Source: Alphaproteobacteria bacterium
Lineage (GTDB): Bacteria; Pseudomonadota; Alphaproteobacteria; Sphingomonadales; Emcibacteraceae
Length of the DNA stretch: 6,473 nt
Direction: 5' to 3'
Assembly (NCBI GenBank): GCA_002401545.1
Contig: NVTJ01000025.1
Coordinates: forward strand, 1 to 6,473
Shown here in pieces: positions 1-5,653 of this stretch; positions within the stretch are counted from its first letter, which is position 1; each line of letters starts with the position of its first letter. The notes under the pieces are model-generated. The model worked only from the letters and a program-made list of their open reading frames with translations. It was not told the origin of the DNA and ran no database searches. The position numbers and the translations under genes were made by a program.

Positions 1-369
1 CAGATCCTGATCGTGCCGCTGGAAGCGGCACCGGAAGACCCGCCGCGAAATATTACGACGCTGGAGGCCGACAATATATTTTACGGTATGAAACTGGCCA
101 ATCTGTCCCCGGCCTATTCAGAGGAAATCGGCACCAGTATCTATGAGCAGGGGGTGATTGTTCTGGCCATCCCGCGAAGCGCCATGCGCCGGACCAGCGT
201 TCGGCGCGGCGATGTCTTTAAAGCGGTGAACGGTGATAAAGTGATGACCATAAAGGATATTCAGGATGCTCTTTATCAGGACCCGCGGAATATTGATTTC
301 ACCATCAGCCGCGCTGGCCGGCAGATTGACTGTATCATCCGCCGCAAAGGAAGATCATACTGCAAATGA
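1..369 (+). CDS. Do/DegP-family serine protease, C-terminal PDZ domain (5' partial)
   Basis: The reading frame is open from base 1 to the TGA at 367-369, so this is the tail of a gene that begins outside the window. The visible 122 residues match the last PDZ domain of Do/DegQ-type periplasmic proteases. There is a segment reading LANLSPAYSEEIG, then a strand with VIVLAIPRSAMRRTSVRRGD, then the usual GDVFKAVNGDKVMTIKDIQDAL and a closing strand with ISRAGRQ. The trypsin-like catalytic domain and signal peptide would lie upstream and cannot be seen. In the family the PDZ domains bind exposed C-termini of misfolded envelope proteins and control oligomer assembly. The GTG at base 13 is internal and not a start. 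The stop overlaps the rarA start in ATGA, which suggests translational coupling in one transcript. Whether it is DegP, DegQ or MucD cannot be decided from the tail. Confidence 0.85.
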   Translation, partial: QILIVPLEAAPEDPPRNITTLEADNIFYGMKLANLSPAYSEEIGTSIYEQGVIVLAIPRSAMRRTSVRRGDVFKAVNGDKVMTIKDIQDALYQDPRNIDFTISRAGRQIDCIIRRKGRSYCK

Positions 370-1697
370 GTGATCTGTTCACATCCGCGGGATTGGAACA
401 GGACGCACCGCGCCCCCTGGCCGATAAGCTGCGGCCAAAGACCATGGACGAAGTGGTGGGGCAGGATCATCTGATCGGGCCGGCAGCCCCCCTTGGTCGG
501 ATGCTGGCAGCGGGACGGCTGACCTCACTTGTTTTCTGGGGTCCGCCGGGGACGGGCAAGACCACCATGGCGCGGCTTCTGGCCCTGCAGACGGATCTTT
601 ATTTTGAACAGATATCAGCTGTGTTTTCTGGCGTGGCCGACCTGCGCAAATGTTTTGAAGCGGCGGCAGAACGCCGTACAACTGGCAAGGGAACTCTGCT
701 GTTCGTGGATGAAATTCACCGCTTTAACCGCTCGCAACAGGATGGTTTTTTGCCCTATGTTGAGGACGGCACGATCATCCTTGTGGGGGCGACGACGGAA
801 AACCCGTCTTTTGAGCTTAATGCAGCTCTGCTGTCCCGGATGCAGGTGCTGACCCTGAACCGTCTGGATGAAGTGGCTCTGGAAGAATTGCTGAGCAGAG
901 CGGAAAACCTGGAAGGCAAAAGGCTCCCCGTGACGGACGCGGCCCGCGCCATCCTATATGGCATGGCGGACGGGGACGGGCGGTATCTGCTGAATCTGAC
1001 GGATATTCTGCTGGGGCTTGATTTTGAGCAAACGCTGGATGCGGCGGCTTTGGTCAAAGTCCTGCAAAAACGCGCCCCCATATATGACAAGGACCGGGAG
1101 GGGCATTATAATCTGATTTCTGCTCTGCATAAGTCGCTGCGCGGTTCCGATACCGATGCAGCCCTATATTGGACGGCGCGGATGCTGGCGGGTGGGGAAG
1201 ACCCGCTTTATATCTTGCGCCGCCTTGTGCGTTTTGCCTCGGAAGACATCGGCCTTGCCGATCCGAATGCTCTTGTGCAGACCCTGGCGGCAAAGGATGC
1301 TTATGAATTCCTCGGCTCGCCCGAAGGCGACCTTCATCTGGCACAGGCAGTGATCTATCTGGGCGCAGCGCCAAAATCAAATGCGGCTTATAAAGCCTAT
1401 AAAGCCGCCACCAAGCGGGCTAAAGAAACCGGATCGCTTGCTCCGCCCCTGCATATCCTCAACGCGCCCACCAAAATGATGAAAGACATGGGGTATGGCA
1501 AGGATTATGCTTATGATCATGACACGGAACACGGTTTTTCCGGTCAGGATTATTTCCCCGATGACTTAAACCGCGAAGAATTCTACCGCCCCAAAGAGCG
1601 CGGTTTTGAGCGCGAGATCAAGAAGAGACTGGATTATTGGGCGAAACTGCGGACAAACCTCACCCCCGTCATGCCCTCGAAAAAGAGCGGGGGCTAG
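366..1697 (+). CDS. rarA: Replication-associated recombination protein A (AAA+ ATPase RarA/MgsA)
   Basis: This is a complete 443-residue protein, the usual length for RarA (MgsA, the bacterial relative of WRNIP1/Mgs1). The family acts at stalled replication forks, is related to clamp-loader ATPases and interacts with SSB. Visible motifs are an N-terminal segment PLADKLRPKTMDEVVGQDHL (about 17-36), Walker A GPPGTGKTT (59-67), Walker B LLFVDEIHRFN (111-121), sensor 1 GATTENPSF (141-149) and a likely arginine finger in LLSR (155-158). The C-terminal half carries the family's tetramerisation region, with YDKDREGHYNLISALHKS, RMLAGGEDPLYILRRL, ASEDIGLADP, and near the end APTKMMKDMGYGKDYAYDHD. The start ATG lies in the ATGA overlap with the upstream protease gene. 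No independent promoter is needed, and expression probably follows the protease. The product is cytosolic. The match is strong and no key residue is missing. Confidence 0.97.
   Translation: MSDLFTSAGLEQDAPRPLADKLRPKTMDEVVGQDHLIGPAAPLGRMLAAGRLTSLVFWGPPGTGKTTMARLLALQTDLYFEQISAVFSGVADLRKCFEAAAERRTTGKGTLLFVDEIHRFNRSQQDGFLPYVEDGTIILVGATTENPSFELNAALLSRMQVLTLNRLDEVALEELLSRAENLEGKRLPVTDAARAILYGMADGDGRYLLNLTDILLGLDFEQTLDAAALVKVLQKRAPIYDKDREGHYNLISALHKSLRGSDTDAALYWTARMLAGGEDPLYILRRLVRFASEDIGLADPNALVQTLAAKDAYEFLGSPEGDLHLAQAVIYLGAAPKSNAAYKAYKAATKRAKETGSLAPPLHILNAPTKMMKDMGYGKDYAYDHDTEHGFSGQDYFPDDLNREEFYRPKERGFEREIKKRLDYWAKLRTNLTPVMPSKKSGG
1663..1693 (+). other. Possible stem-loop at the end of rarA
   Basis: CCCCCG at 1663-1668 can pair with CGGGGG at 1688-1693. 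A short inner CTC/GAG stem (1676-1678 with 1685-1687) closes a GAAAAA loop and leaves a 7-base bulge on the 5' side. It lies inside the last codons of rarA. No T-run follows, so it does not look like an intrinsic terminator. It might slow the polymerase or protect a 3' end between rarA and the next gene, or it may be chance. Confidence 0.2.
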
Positions 1698-1711
1698 GGG
1701 AGAAATGAATT

Positions 1712-1716
1712 GGGAG
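1712..1716 (+). promoter_or_regulatory. Ribosome binding site supporting a GTG start at 1726
   Basis: GGGAG lies 9 bases before the GTG at 1726. It decides the start. A TAA at 1723-1725 is in the same frame directly before the GTG, so no earlier in-frame codon can be used. The ATG at 1718 is in another frame and stops after seven codons. The next in-frame ATG is far inside, beyond both membrane segments. Confidence 0.5.
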
Positions 1717-1725
1717 AATGTTTAA

Positions 1726-3240
1726 GTGCGATCGTATTTAAGTAATTTCTGGCTTTATTATTGGGCGGGCAAAACCTGGGGGAAGTTTGCTTGTTTGGTG
1801 GTTGGATTAATTTTATTGATCTCCCTGTTCTTTGGGTTCTTGTATTACATCGCAGGGCCTGTTGAAAATTTTTCTTTGTTAAATCTGCCGGGCGTATCAG
1901 AAAAGCCTTTTTTGCCGTGTTTTGAGCGTGCTTTCATTACGTTTGTGACAAAGATCAGTAGAGATGTGTGTGTAGCAGGGAATACAGACTTTGTGAGATG
2001 GATTGAATATACGGAAATTATCGTCTCATTGTTTTTCCTGGCAGCGCTCATAGCCTTTTTTACCGCTGCTATTCTTGCCCCCAAACAATTACTTGTTTTT
2101 AAAACTATGCTGAATATTCGCAGGGATAGTAATGATAATAAAGATTGTATTTATTTAAGTGTTTACAATGGATCATCGGTAACTATTTCCAAACTGCATG
2201 TACGCATTATTGCGCGTGTGAAACTTGAACATGACCTTAGGCAGAATGTCATAATAAAAGATAGCCCGCCTACCCAGCCCTTGGCGGAACCATACATTCC
2301 TTTACGGTTTAAAGGCGTGCTTGATGATAGCCGAATACATGTTACTGAAATTGATCAAGAGGGTTATGTCACAAGGATGAAATATAAAAACCTTAAGGGC
2401 AAAGAGTTTGATGTGGAGGAAATTTATGTTGAGGTATATGGCGTAATATCTTCGGTGCAGCAACAGACTTATACGGATCATCGGTATAATATTGCCCAAA
2501 AAGAACTAAGTTACAGAAGCTACGATGGCTCAATCAAACCAGATTACCTGCGCGCAAGAAAAGGGAGTGCGTGGCAGTTGAGAAAACCTCCCAATGAAGT
2601 GATAAATAAATTCCATAATGACCGGGGCGATATTTTATCGCTTCGCACCGCTATTTATATTTTTGGTTATGGTTCATTGGTCGACCCTGAATCTTTCAGG
2701 CGAACACGCAACAGTGATGGCCCTGTTCCGGGAGACTTTCGGGCCGTGAAGCTGAAGGGTTATCAGCGAATCTGGAATGTTGCAATGGATAACTCTTTGC
2801 GATTACAGGGATATAAATATTATATCGACCTTTCGACCAAGGCCCCGGTCGATGGTTTTGTTGTATTCTTAAATGTCATAAAAAATCAACCATGCGAGAA
2901 TGGCGCCAGCACAGGAGTGTTTGGTGCATTAATACCTGTTAAAGCAGAAGATTTGGCTAAATTTGATGCGCGGGAACGCAATTACAACAGAATTAATGTC
3001 ACGACAGAGATAGTGGATGTGCCGGAAGGGGCGATTGTCTACACTTATATTGGGAAACCGGAGGCCTGTGCACGATATGAAGCTGGCAAGCGGTTGAAAA
3101 AATTGTTTAAATCCGAATCTTATGCCAATAAAATTATAGATGCTCATAACAACTTGAATGAGGAAGCTGCCAAGAACTACCAACTGACAATCTGTGATAA
3201 GCTCATCACGGAGAAAAAACTTTTAGTAATAAAAATATGA
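1726..3240 (+). CDS. Two-TM Kir-channel-like membrane protein fused to a gamma-glutamylcyclotransferase-like domain
   Basis: I do not recognise this 504-residue protein as a named family. Two hydrophobic segments (about 21-43 and 97-119) flank a stretch with a short pore-helix-like AFITFVTKIS (69-78). The second is preceded by RWIEYTEIIV and reads like the inner helix of a two-TM potassium channel. Residues about 120-270 are beta-rich and match, by eye, the pattern of the KirBac cytoplasmic domain (CIYLSVYNGSSVTISKLHVR, then EIYVEVYGVISSVQQQTY). The place of the K+ filter TVGYG reads RDVCV, so normal K+ selectivity is unlikely. Residues about 310-504 form a GGCT-like domain with YGSL (315-318), GYQRIWNVAMDN (345-356), GYKYY (362-366) and FDARERNY (413-420). 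By comparison with GGCT/ChaC enzymes E417 is the likely catalytic acid; such enzymes release 5-oxoproline from gamma-glutamyl compounds. Both soluble parts should be cytoplasmic. The gene is much richer in AT than its neighbours and lies 28 bases after rarA, which suggests acquisition. ORF and GGCT domain are well supported, the Kir relationship moderately, and the cellular role is unknown. Confidence 0.85.
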   Translation: MRSYLSNFWLYYWAGKTWGKFACLVVGLILLISLFFGFLYYIAGPVENFSLLNLPGVSEKPFLPCFERAFITFVTKISRDVCVAGNTDFVRWIEYTEIIVSLFFLAALIAFFTAAILAPKQLLVFKTMLNIRRDSNDNKDCIYLSVYNGSSVTISKLHVRIIARVKLEHDLRQNVIIKDSPPTQPLAEPYIPLRFKGVLDDSRIHVTEIDQEGYVTRMKYKNLKGKEFDVEEIYVEVYGVISSVQQQTYTDHRYNIAQKELSYRSYDGSIKPDYLRARKGSAWQLRKPPNEVINKFHNDRGDILSLRTAIYIFGYGSLVDPESFRRTRNSDGPVPGDFRAVKLKGYQRIWNVAMDNSLRLQGYKYYIDLSTKAPVDGFVVFLNVIKNQPCENGASTGVFGALIPVKAEDLAKFDARERNYNRINVTTEIVDVPEGAIVYTYIGKPEACARYEAGKRLKKLFKSESYANKIIDAHNNLNEEAAKNYQLTICDKLITEKKLLVIKI

Positions 3241-3285
3241 CCTGAAAAGGATATATCCTGGCTAGAATAATCTGCGTCAACACTA
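3241..3285. other. Convergent intergenic gap with a short palindrome, no clear terminator
   Basis: These 45 bases separate two converging genes. The only symmetry seen is the perfect 12-base palindrome AGGATATATCCT at 3248-3259. It has no loop and no following T-run on either strand, so it is a poor intrinsic terminator. Termination may be Rho-dependent or read through into the opposing gene. Confidence 0.4.
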
Positions 3286-3963
3286 TCATATTGAGTGAGA
3301 ACGCCCCTCAATTTCTCCTTCCTTCGCAAAATCGCCTTTGACAAAATCAGATATTTTGATGTCAGGGTTCAAGGACAGCAGAGTGTCCATAATCGGCTTT
3401 ATGGGTACATCCGCATAATGGCCCCGGTCCCGCAGGTATTCCATGTGCTTTTCGCCGTCCTCGGTAAAGGGGTGGAAGATGGAATCTTCCCGGCCATTAA
3501 ATTCAAGCGGCTTGATTTTGAATTTCTCACATAGTTCGATATTAAAGGCTGGGGTGGCCTTTACCCATTTACGCTCCAGAAACAGTTCCGTATAGGCGTG
3601 CCACGGCATGATGTCGCTGCCGATGAATTTTTTCAGCCGTTCCGTGGTGATATGGTTCTTCACATCGGCAAAGCCCAGACGGGCCGGAATGCCCAAGCTG
3701 CGGGCGCAGGCGGCGAGGATGGCAGCTTTGGGGATGCAAAAACCAACTCCTCTGGCCAATGTCCAGCTTGCTTTAAAGACATCCGGGTTGCTGTAATCAA
3801 CATAGGGGGTATAGGGGATATCATCCCTGACCCGCTCATAGAGGGCCACCGCCCGTTCAAGATCGCTGTCTTTGCCTGCGGTGATTTCTTTGGCATAGGC
3901 GATGATGTTATCGGCATCACTGTCAATATAGGGCGTGGGTTGAAGGTACATGGGGATTGACAT
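3286..3963 (-). CDS. Transglutaminase-like fold protein (cysteine protease/transglutaminase superfamily)
   Basis: This 225-residue cytosolic protein has no signal peptide or membrane segment. It carries the transglutaminase-like core. Residues 36-50 (ERAVALYERVRDDIP) form the usual lead-in helix. The nucleophile motif is GVGFCIPKAAILAACARSLGIPARLG from residue 72, with the likely active cysteine at C76. PWHAYTELFL (120-129) supplies the histidine H122, and KWVKATPAFN (132-141) covers the third triad strand. In typical members that strand reads WVPVDPT with the catalytic Asp. Here the aligned residue is T137, so the triad is altered or another residue serves. A later segment, EFNGREDSIFHPF, looks like a conserved extension of this subfamily, which I recall only as an uncharacterised transglutaminase-family protein. 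The start ATG follows the cfa stop by 9 bases. A weak GAAG site (3971-3974) overlaps that stop, so the gene is probably co-transcribed and coupled with cfa. The substrate is unknown; peptidase, amidase or transglutaminase activity are all possible. Confidence 0.85.
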   Translation of the reverse strand: MSIPMYLQPTPYIDSDADNIIAYAKEITAGKDSDLERAVALYERVRDDIPYTPYVDYSNPDVFKASWTLARGVGFCIPKAAILAACARSLGIPARLGFADVKNHITTERLKKFIGSDIMPWHAYTELFLERKWVKATPAFNIELCEKFKIKPLEFNGREDSIFHPFTEDGEKHMEYLRDRGHYADVPIKPIMDTLLSLNPDIKISDFVKGDFAKEGEIEGRSHSI

Positions 3964-3972
3964 ATTTTATCT

Positions 3973-5163
3973 TCACTTTTTAAACAGGTAATCACGGGTG
4001 AGGGGAACGGTATCCAGCTTTTTAGCTAGTTGGAACTGGAAGACCACATGACCGAGGTTGCGGAAAGAGGCTTCGGCACTGGCCAGATAAAAATCCCACA
4101 TGCGGAAGAAAGTCTCGTCATAGAGGCTGACAATGGCGGCCCGGTTTTTATAAACTCTGGCCCGCCATTCCTTCAGGGTTTCGGCGTAATGCAGCCGCCA
4201 GACTTCCAGATCAGTGATGTAAAGTCCGGCTTTCTCGATAATCGGGGCAACTTCCGACAGGCTGGGGGCATAACCGCCGGGGAAAATATATTTGATGGTC
4301 CAGGGGTCGGTGGAACCGGGGCCATCGGCCCGGCCAATGGTATGGATCAGGGCCACGCCATCGTCTTTCAGGCTGGCGTAAATTTTGTCGAAAAAGGTCT
4401 GATACTGCCGCCGCCCCACATGTTCAAACATGCCAACCGATACGATACGGTCAAATTTTTCGCTGACATCCCGGTAATCCTGGAATTTGAACCGAATTTT
4501 GTCATTATCCTGCGCCCGCTCGCAGGCAATGTCATATTGTTCCTGACTGAGCGTGACGCCGGTAACGCCGGCTCCGGAAAGTTTGTTCAGATGCAGGGCC
4601 AACCCGCCCCAGCCACAGCCAATGTCCAACACCTCGTGATGACTTTCCAGCAGGAGTTTTTTCGTAATGATATTTTTCTTGTTTTCCTGAGCCTGTTCCA
4701 GCGTGTCATTTTCTGATTTGTAATAGGCACAGCTATATTGCCGGTCCGGATCAAGGAACAGGTCATAAAGCTCGCCCGACAGGTCATAATGATGGGCAAC
4801 ATTCTGTTGCGAGCGGCCAATGGGATTAATCTGGGCAATCCAGCTTTTGAAACGGCTGTAGGGGTCGCCACCGGTCAGATGCATGGCATTGTCAGGCCGC
4901 CATTCCATATTCTTGAGAATCAGAGCGAGAAAGTCATAGATGTCTTTGCCATCCTCAACGGTCAGCGAGCCATCCATATAACATTCCCCCGCCTTGAGGT
5001 CCGGCCTGAAGAAAAGTTTCAGCGGCACCATACGGTCATGGAAGCGAATAGTAACCACCGGCGTACGGCTGCCTGTAAAGCTGTGTTTTTTGCCCGAGGC
5101 ATCAATGACGTGAAGCGTGCCCACGCGGATGAGTTTTTTCAGAAAAAAAGCAAGTAGAAGCAT
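3973..5163 (-). CDS. cfa: Cyclopropane-fatty-acyl-phospholipid synthase
   Basis: This 396-residue protein is close in length to E. coli Cfa (382). The enzyme transfers a methylene from S-adenosylmethionine to the cis double bond of unsaturated acyl chains in membrane phospholipids, typically in stationary phase or under acid and solvent stress. The N-terminal part (about 1-110) is the lipid-binding domain found in this family, opening with a hydrophobic MLLLAFFLKKLIRVG. The catalytic part has NVAHHYDLSGELYDLFLD (from 121), YSCAYY with C145, the SAM motif VLDIGCGWGGLAL (178-190), TGVTLSQEQ (201-209), GMFEHVG with E247 (244-250), LIHTIGR with H274, and KYIFPGGYAPSLSE (291-304). C145, E247 and H274 correspond to the residues that hold the active-site bicarbonate in E. 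coli Cfa. The ATG start has a good GGGGAAG site (5168-5174) four bases upstream. The gene is divergent from crcB and leads an operon with the transglutaminase-like gene. Confidence 0.95.
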   Translation of the reverse strand: MLLLAFFLKKLIRVGTLHVIDASGKKHSFTGSRTPVVTIRFHDRMVPLKLFFRPDLKAGECYMDGSLTVEDGKDIYDFLALILKNMEWRPDNAMHLTGGDPYSRFKSWIAQINPIGRSQQNVAHHYDLSGELYDLFLDPDRQYSCAYYKSENDTLEQAQENKKNIITKKLLLESHHEVLDIGCGWGGLALHLNKLSGAGVTGVTLSQEQYDIACERAQDNDKIRFKFQDYRDVSEKFDRIVSVGMFEHVGRRQYQTFFDKIYASLKDDGVALIHTIGRADGPGSTDPWTIKYIFPGGYAPSLSEVAPIIEKAGLYITDLEVWRLHYAETLKEWRARVYKNRAAIVSLYDETFFRMWDFYLASAEASFRNLGHVVFQFQLAKKLDTVPLTRDYLFKK

Positions 5164-5247
5164 ATGTCTTCCCCATTAAGATTTGCGCGATCATGCCATT
5201 TTGTCGTATGCTGTGCAATATTATAATTAATCAGTAAGGTAAAAGTG
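5164..5247. promoter_or_regulatory. Divergent promoter region between cfa and crcB
   Basis: This short region must hold the start signals for two operons facing away from each other. On the plus strand a perfect TATAAT lies at 5222-5227, with a partial -35 TTGTCG at 5201-5206 and a short 15-base spacer. It would serve crcB and the pseudouridine synthase gene. On the minus strand the same AT-rich core also gives TATAAT (5220-5225), and a weaker TTGCAC / 17-base spacer / CATGAT arrangement lies nearer to cfa. Which boxes are used cannot be settled by eye. I saw no convincing fluoride-riboswitch fold in the short crcB leader, although I could not model it. Confidence 0.45.
5236..5239 (+). promoter_or_regulatory. 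Ribosome binding site for crcB
   Basis: AAGG lies 8 bases before the ATG at 5248 and 5 bases before an in-frame GTG at 5245. The ATG has the better spacing and codon, so it was chosen. The difference is a single residue. Confidence 0.45.
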
Positions 5248-5625
5248 ATGAAGATGATTCTTGCGGTGGCTACAGGCGGGGCATTGGGGGCAACGGGCCG
5301 GTTTCTGGTGGGCAGGATGATGTTCAAGCTCATGGGGCCGGGATTTCCCTGGGGGACGCTTACGGTGAATATTTTAGGTTCCTTCGTCATCGGCATCGTC
5401 GTGACACTTCTGGCCAGCCGTTATAATCTGGCCCATCACTGGCAGGGGTTTCTGGTCATCGGGGTTCTGGGCGGGTTTACCACCTTTTCCGCCTTTTCCA
5501 TGGAAGTGGGTCTGATGCTGGAACGCCACGAGATCACCCATGCGGCATTTTACGCCATGGGGTCGTTGATCTTCGGGGTCGCGGCGTTGTTTATGGGCCT
5601 TTACGCGGGGCGTTATTTGGCGTAA
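5248..5625 (+). CDS. crcB: Fluoride-specific ion channel CrcB (Fluc)
   Basis: This 125-residue inner-membrane protein has the normal length and four-helix layout of Fluc subunits (helices roughly 4-24, 36-57, 66-88 and 98-119). Such proteins work as antiparallel dual-topology dimers that let toxic fluoride leave the cytoplasm. Family motifs are clear: GGALGATGRF (10-19), PWGTLTVNILGSFVIG (34-49) with the conserved pore asparagine N41, and GGFTTFSAFSMEV (75-87), which holds the phenylalanine and threonine/serine residues lining the fluoride path and the structural sodium site. It heads a likely two-gene operon with the pseudouridine synthase 28 bases downstream. A GTG one codon earlier (5245) is an alternative start. 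A single crcB copy with these motifs would be expected to form a homodimer. Confidence 0.95.
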   Translation: MKMILAVATGGALGATGRFLVGRMMFKLMGPGFPWGTLTVNILGSFVIGIVVTLLASRYNLAHHWQGFLVIGVLGGFTTFSAFSMEVGLMLERHEITHAAFYAMGSLIFGVAALFMGLYAGRYLA

Positions 5626-5653
5626 GACCATCTCCCAGGATTAAGGAGAATAT

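Noticed and set aside
1663..1693. Hairpin at the end of rarA as an intrinsic terminator
   Set aside because: The stem is interrupted by a 7-base bulge and no T-run follows, so it does not meet the usual pattern. It is kept only as a possible stem-loop.
1726..3240. The gene at 1726-3240 as a pseudogene or two fused broken genes
   Set aside because: The frame is uninterrupted for 504 codons. Membrane, beta-rich and GGCT segments are each coherent and the enzyme motifs are kept, so it looks like an intact fusion.
3248..3259. AGGATATATCCT palindrome as a terminator or operator
   Set aside because: It has no loop and no T-run, and there is no second copy near a promoter. A 12-base palindrome can arise by chance.
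3295..3960. Open frames on both strands overlapping the transglutaminase-like gene
   Set aside because: The minus-strand frame has the Cys and His motifs and fits the operon with cfa. The others have no family signature.
3973..5160. Long plus-strand open frames opposite cfa (4030-4716 and 4738-5157)
   Set aside because: They are antisense to a strongly supported cfa with all its catalytic motifs. Their translations have no recognisable domain and no convincing ribosome site, so they are shadow frames.
5164..5247. Fluoride riboswitch upstream of crcB
   Set aside because: The leader after the likely -10 box is only about 20 bases, too short for the known crcB RNA motif, and no characteristic pseudoknot pairing was seen.
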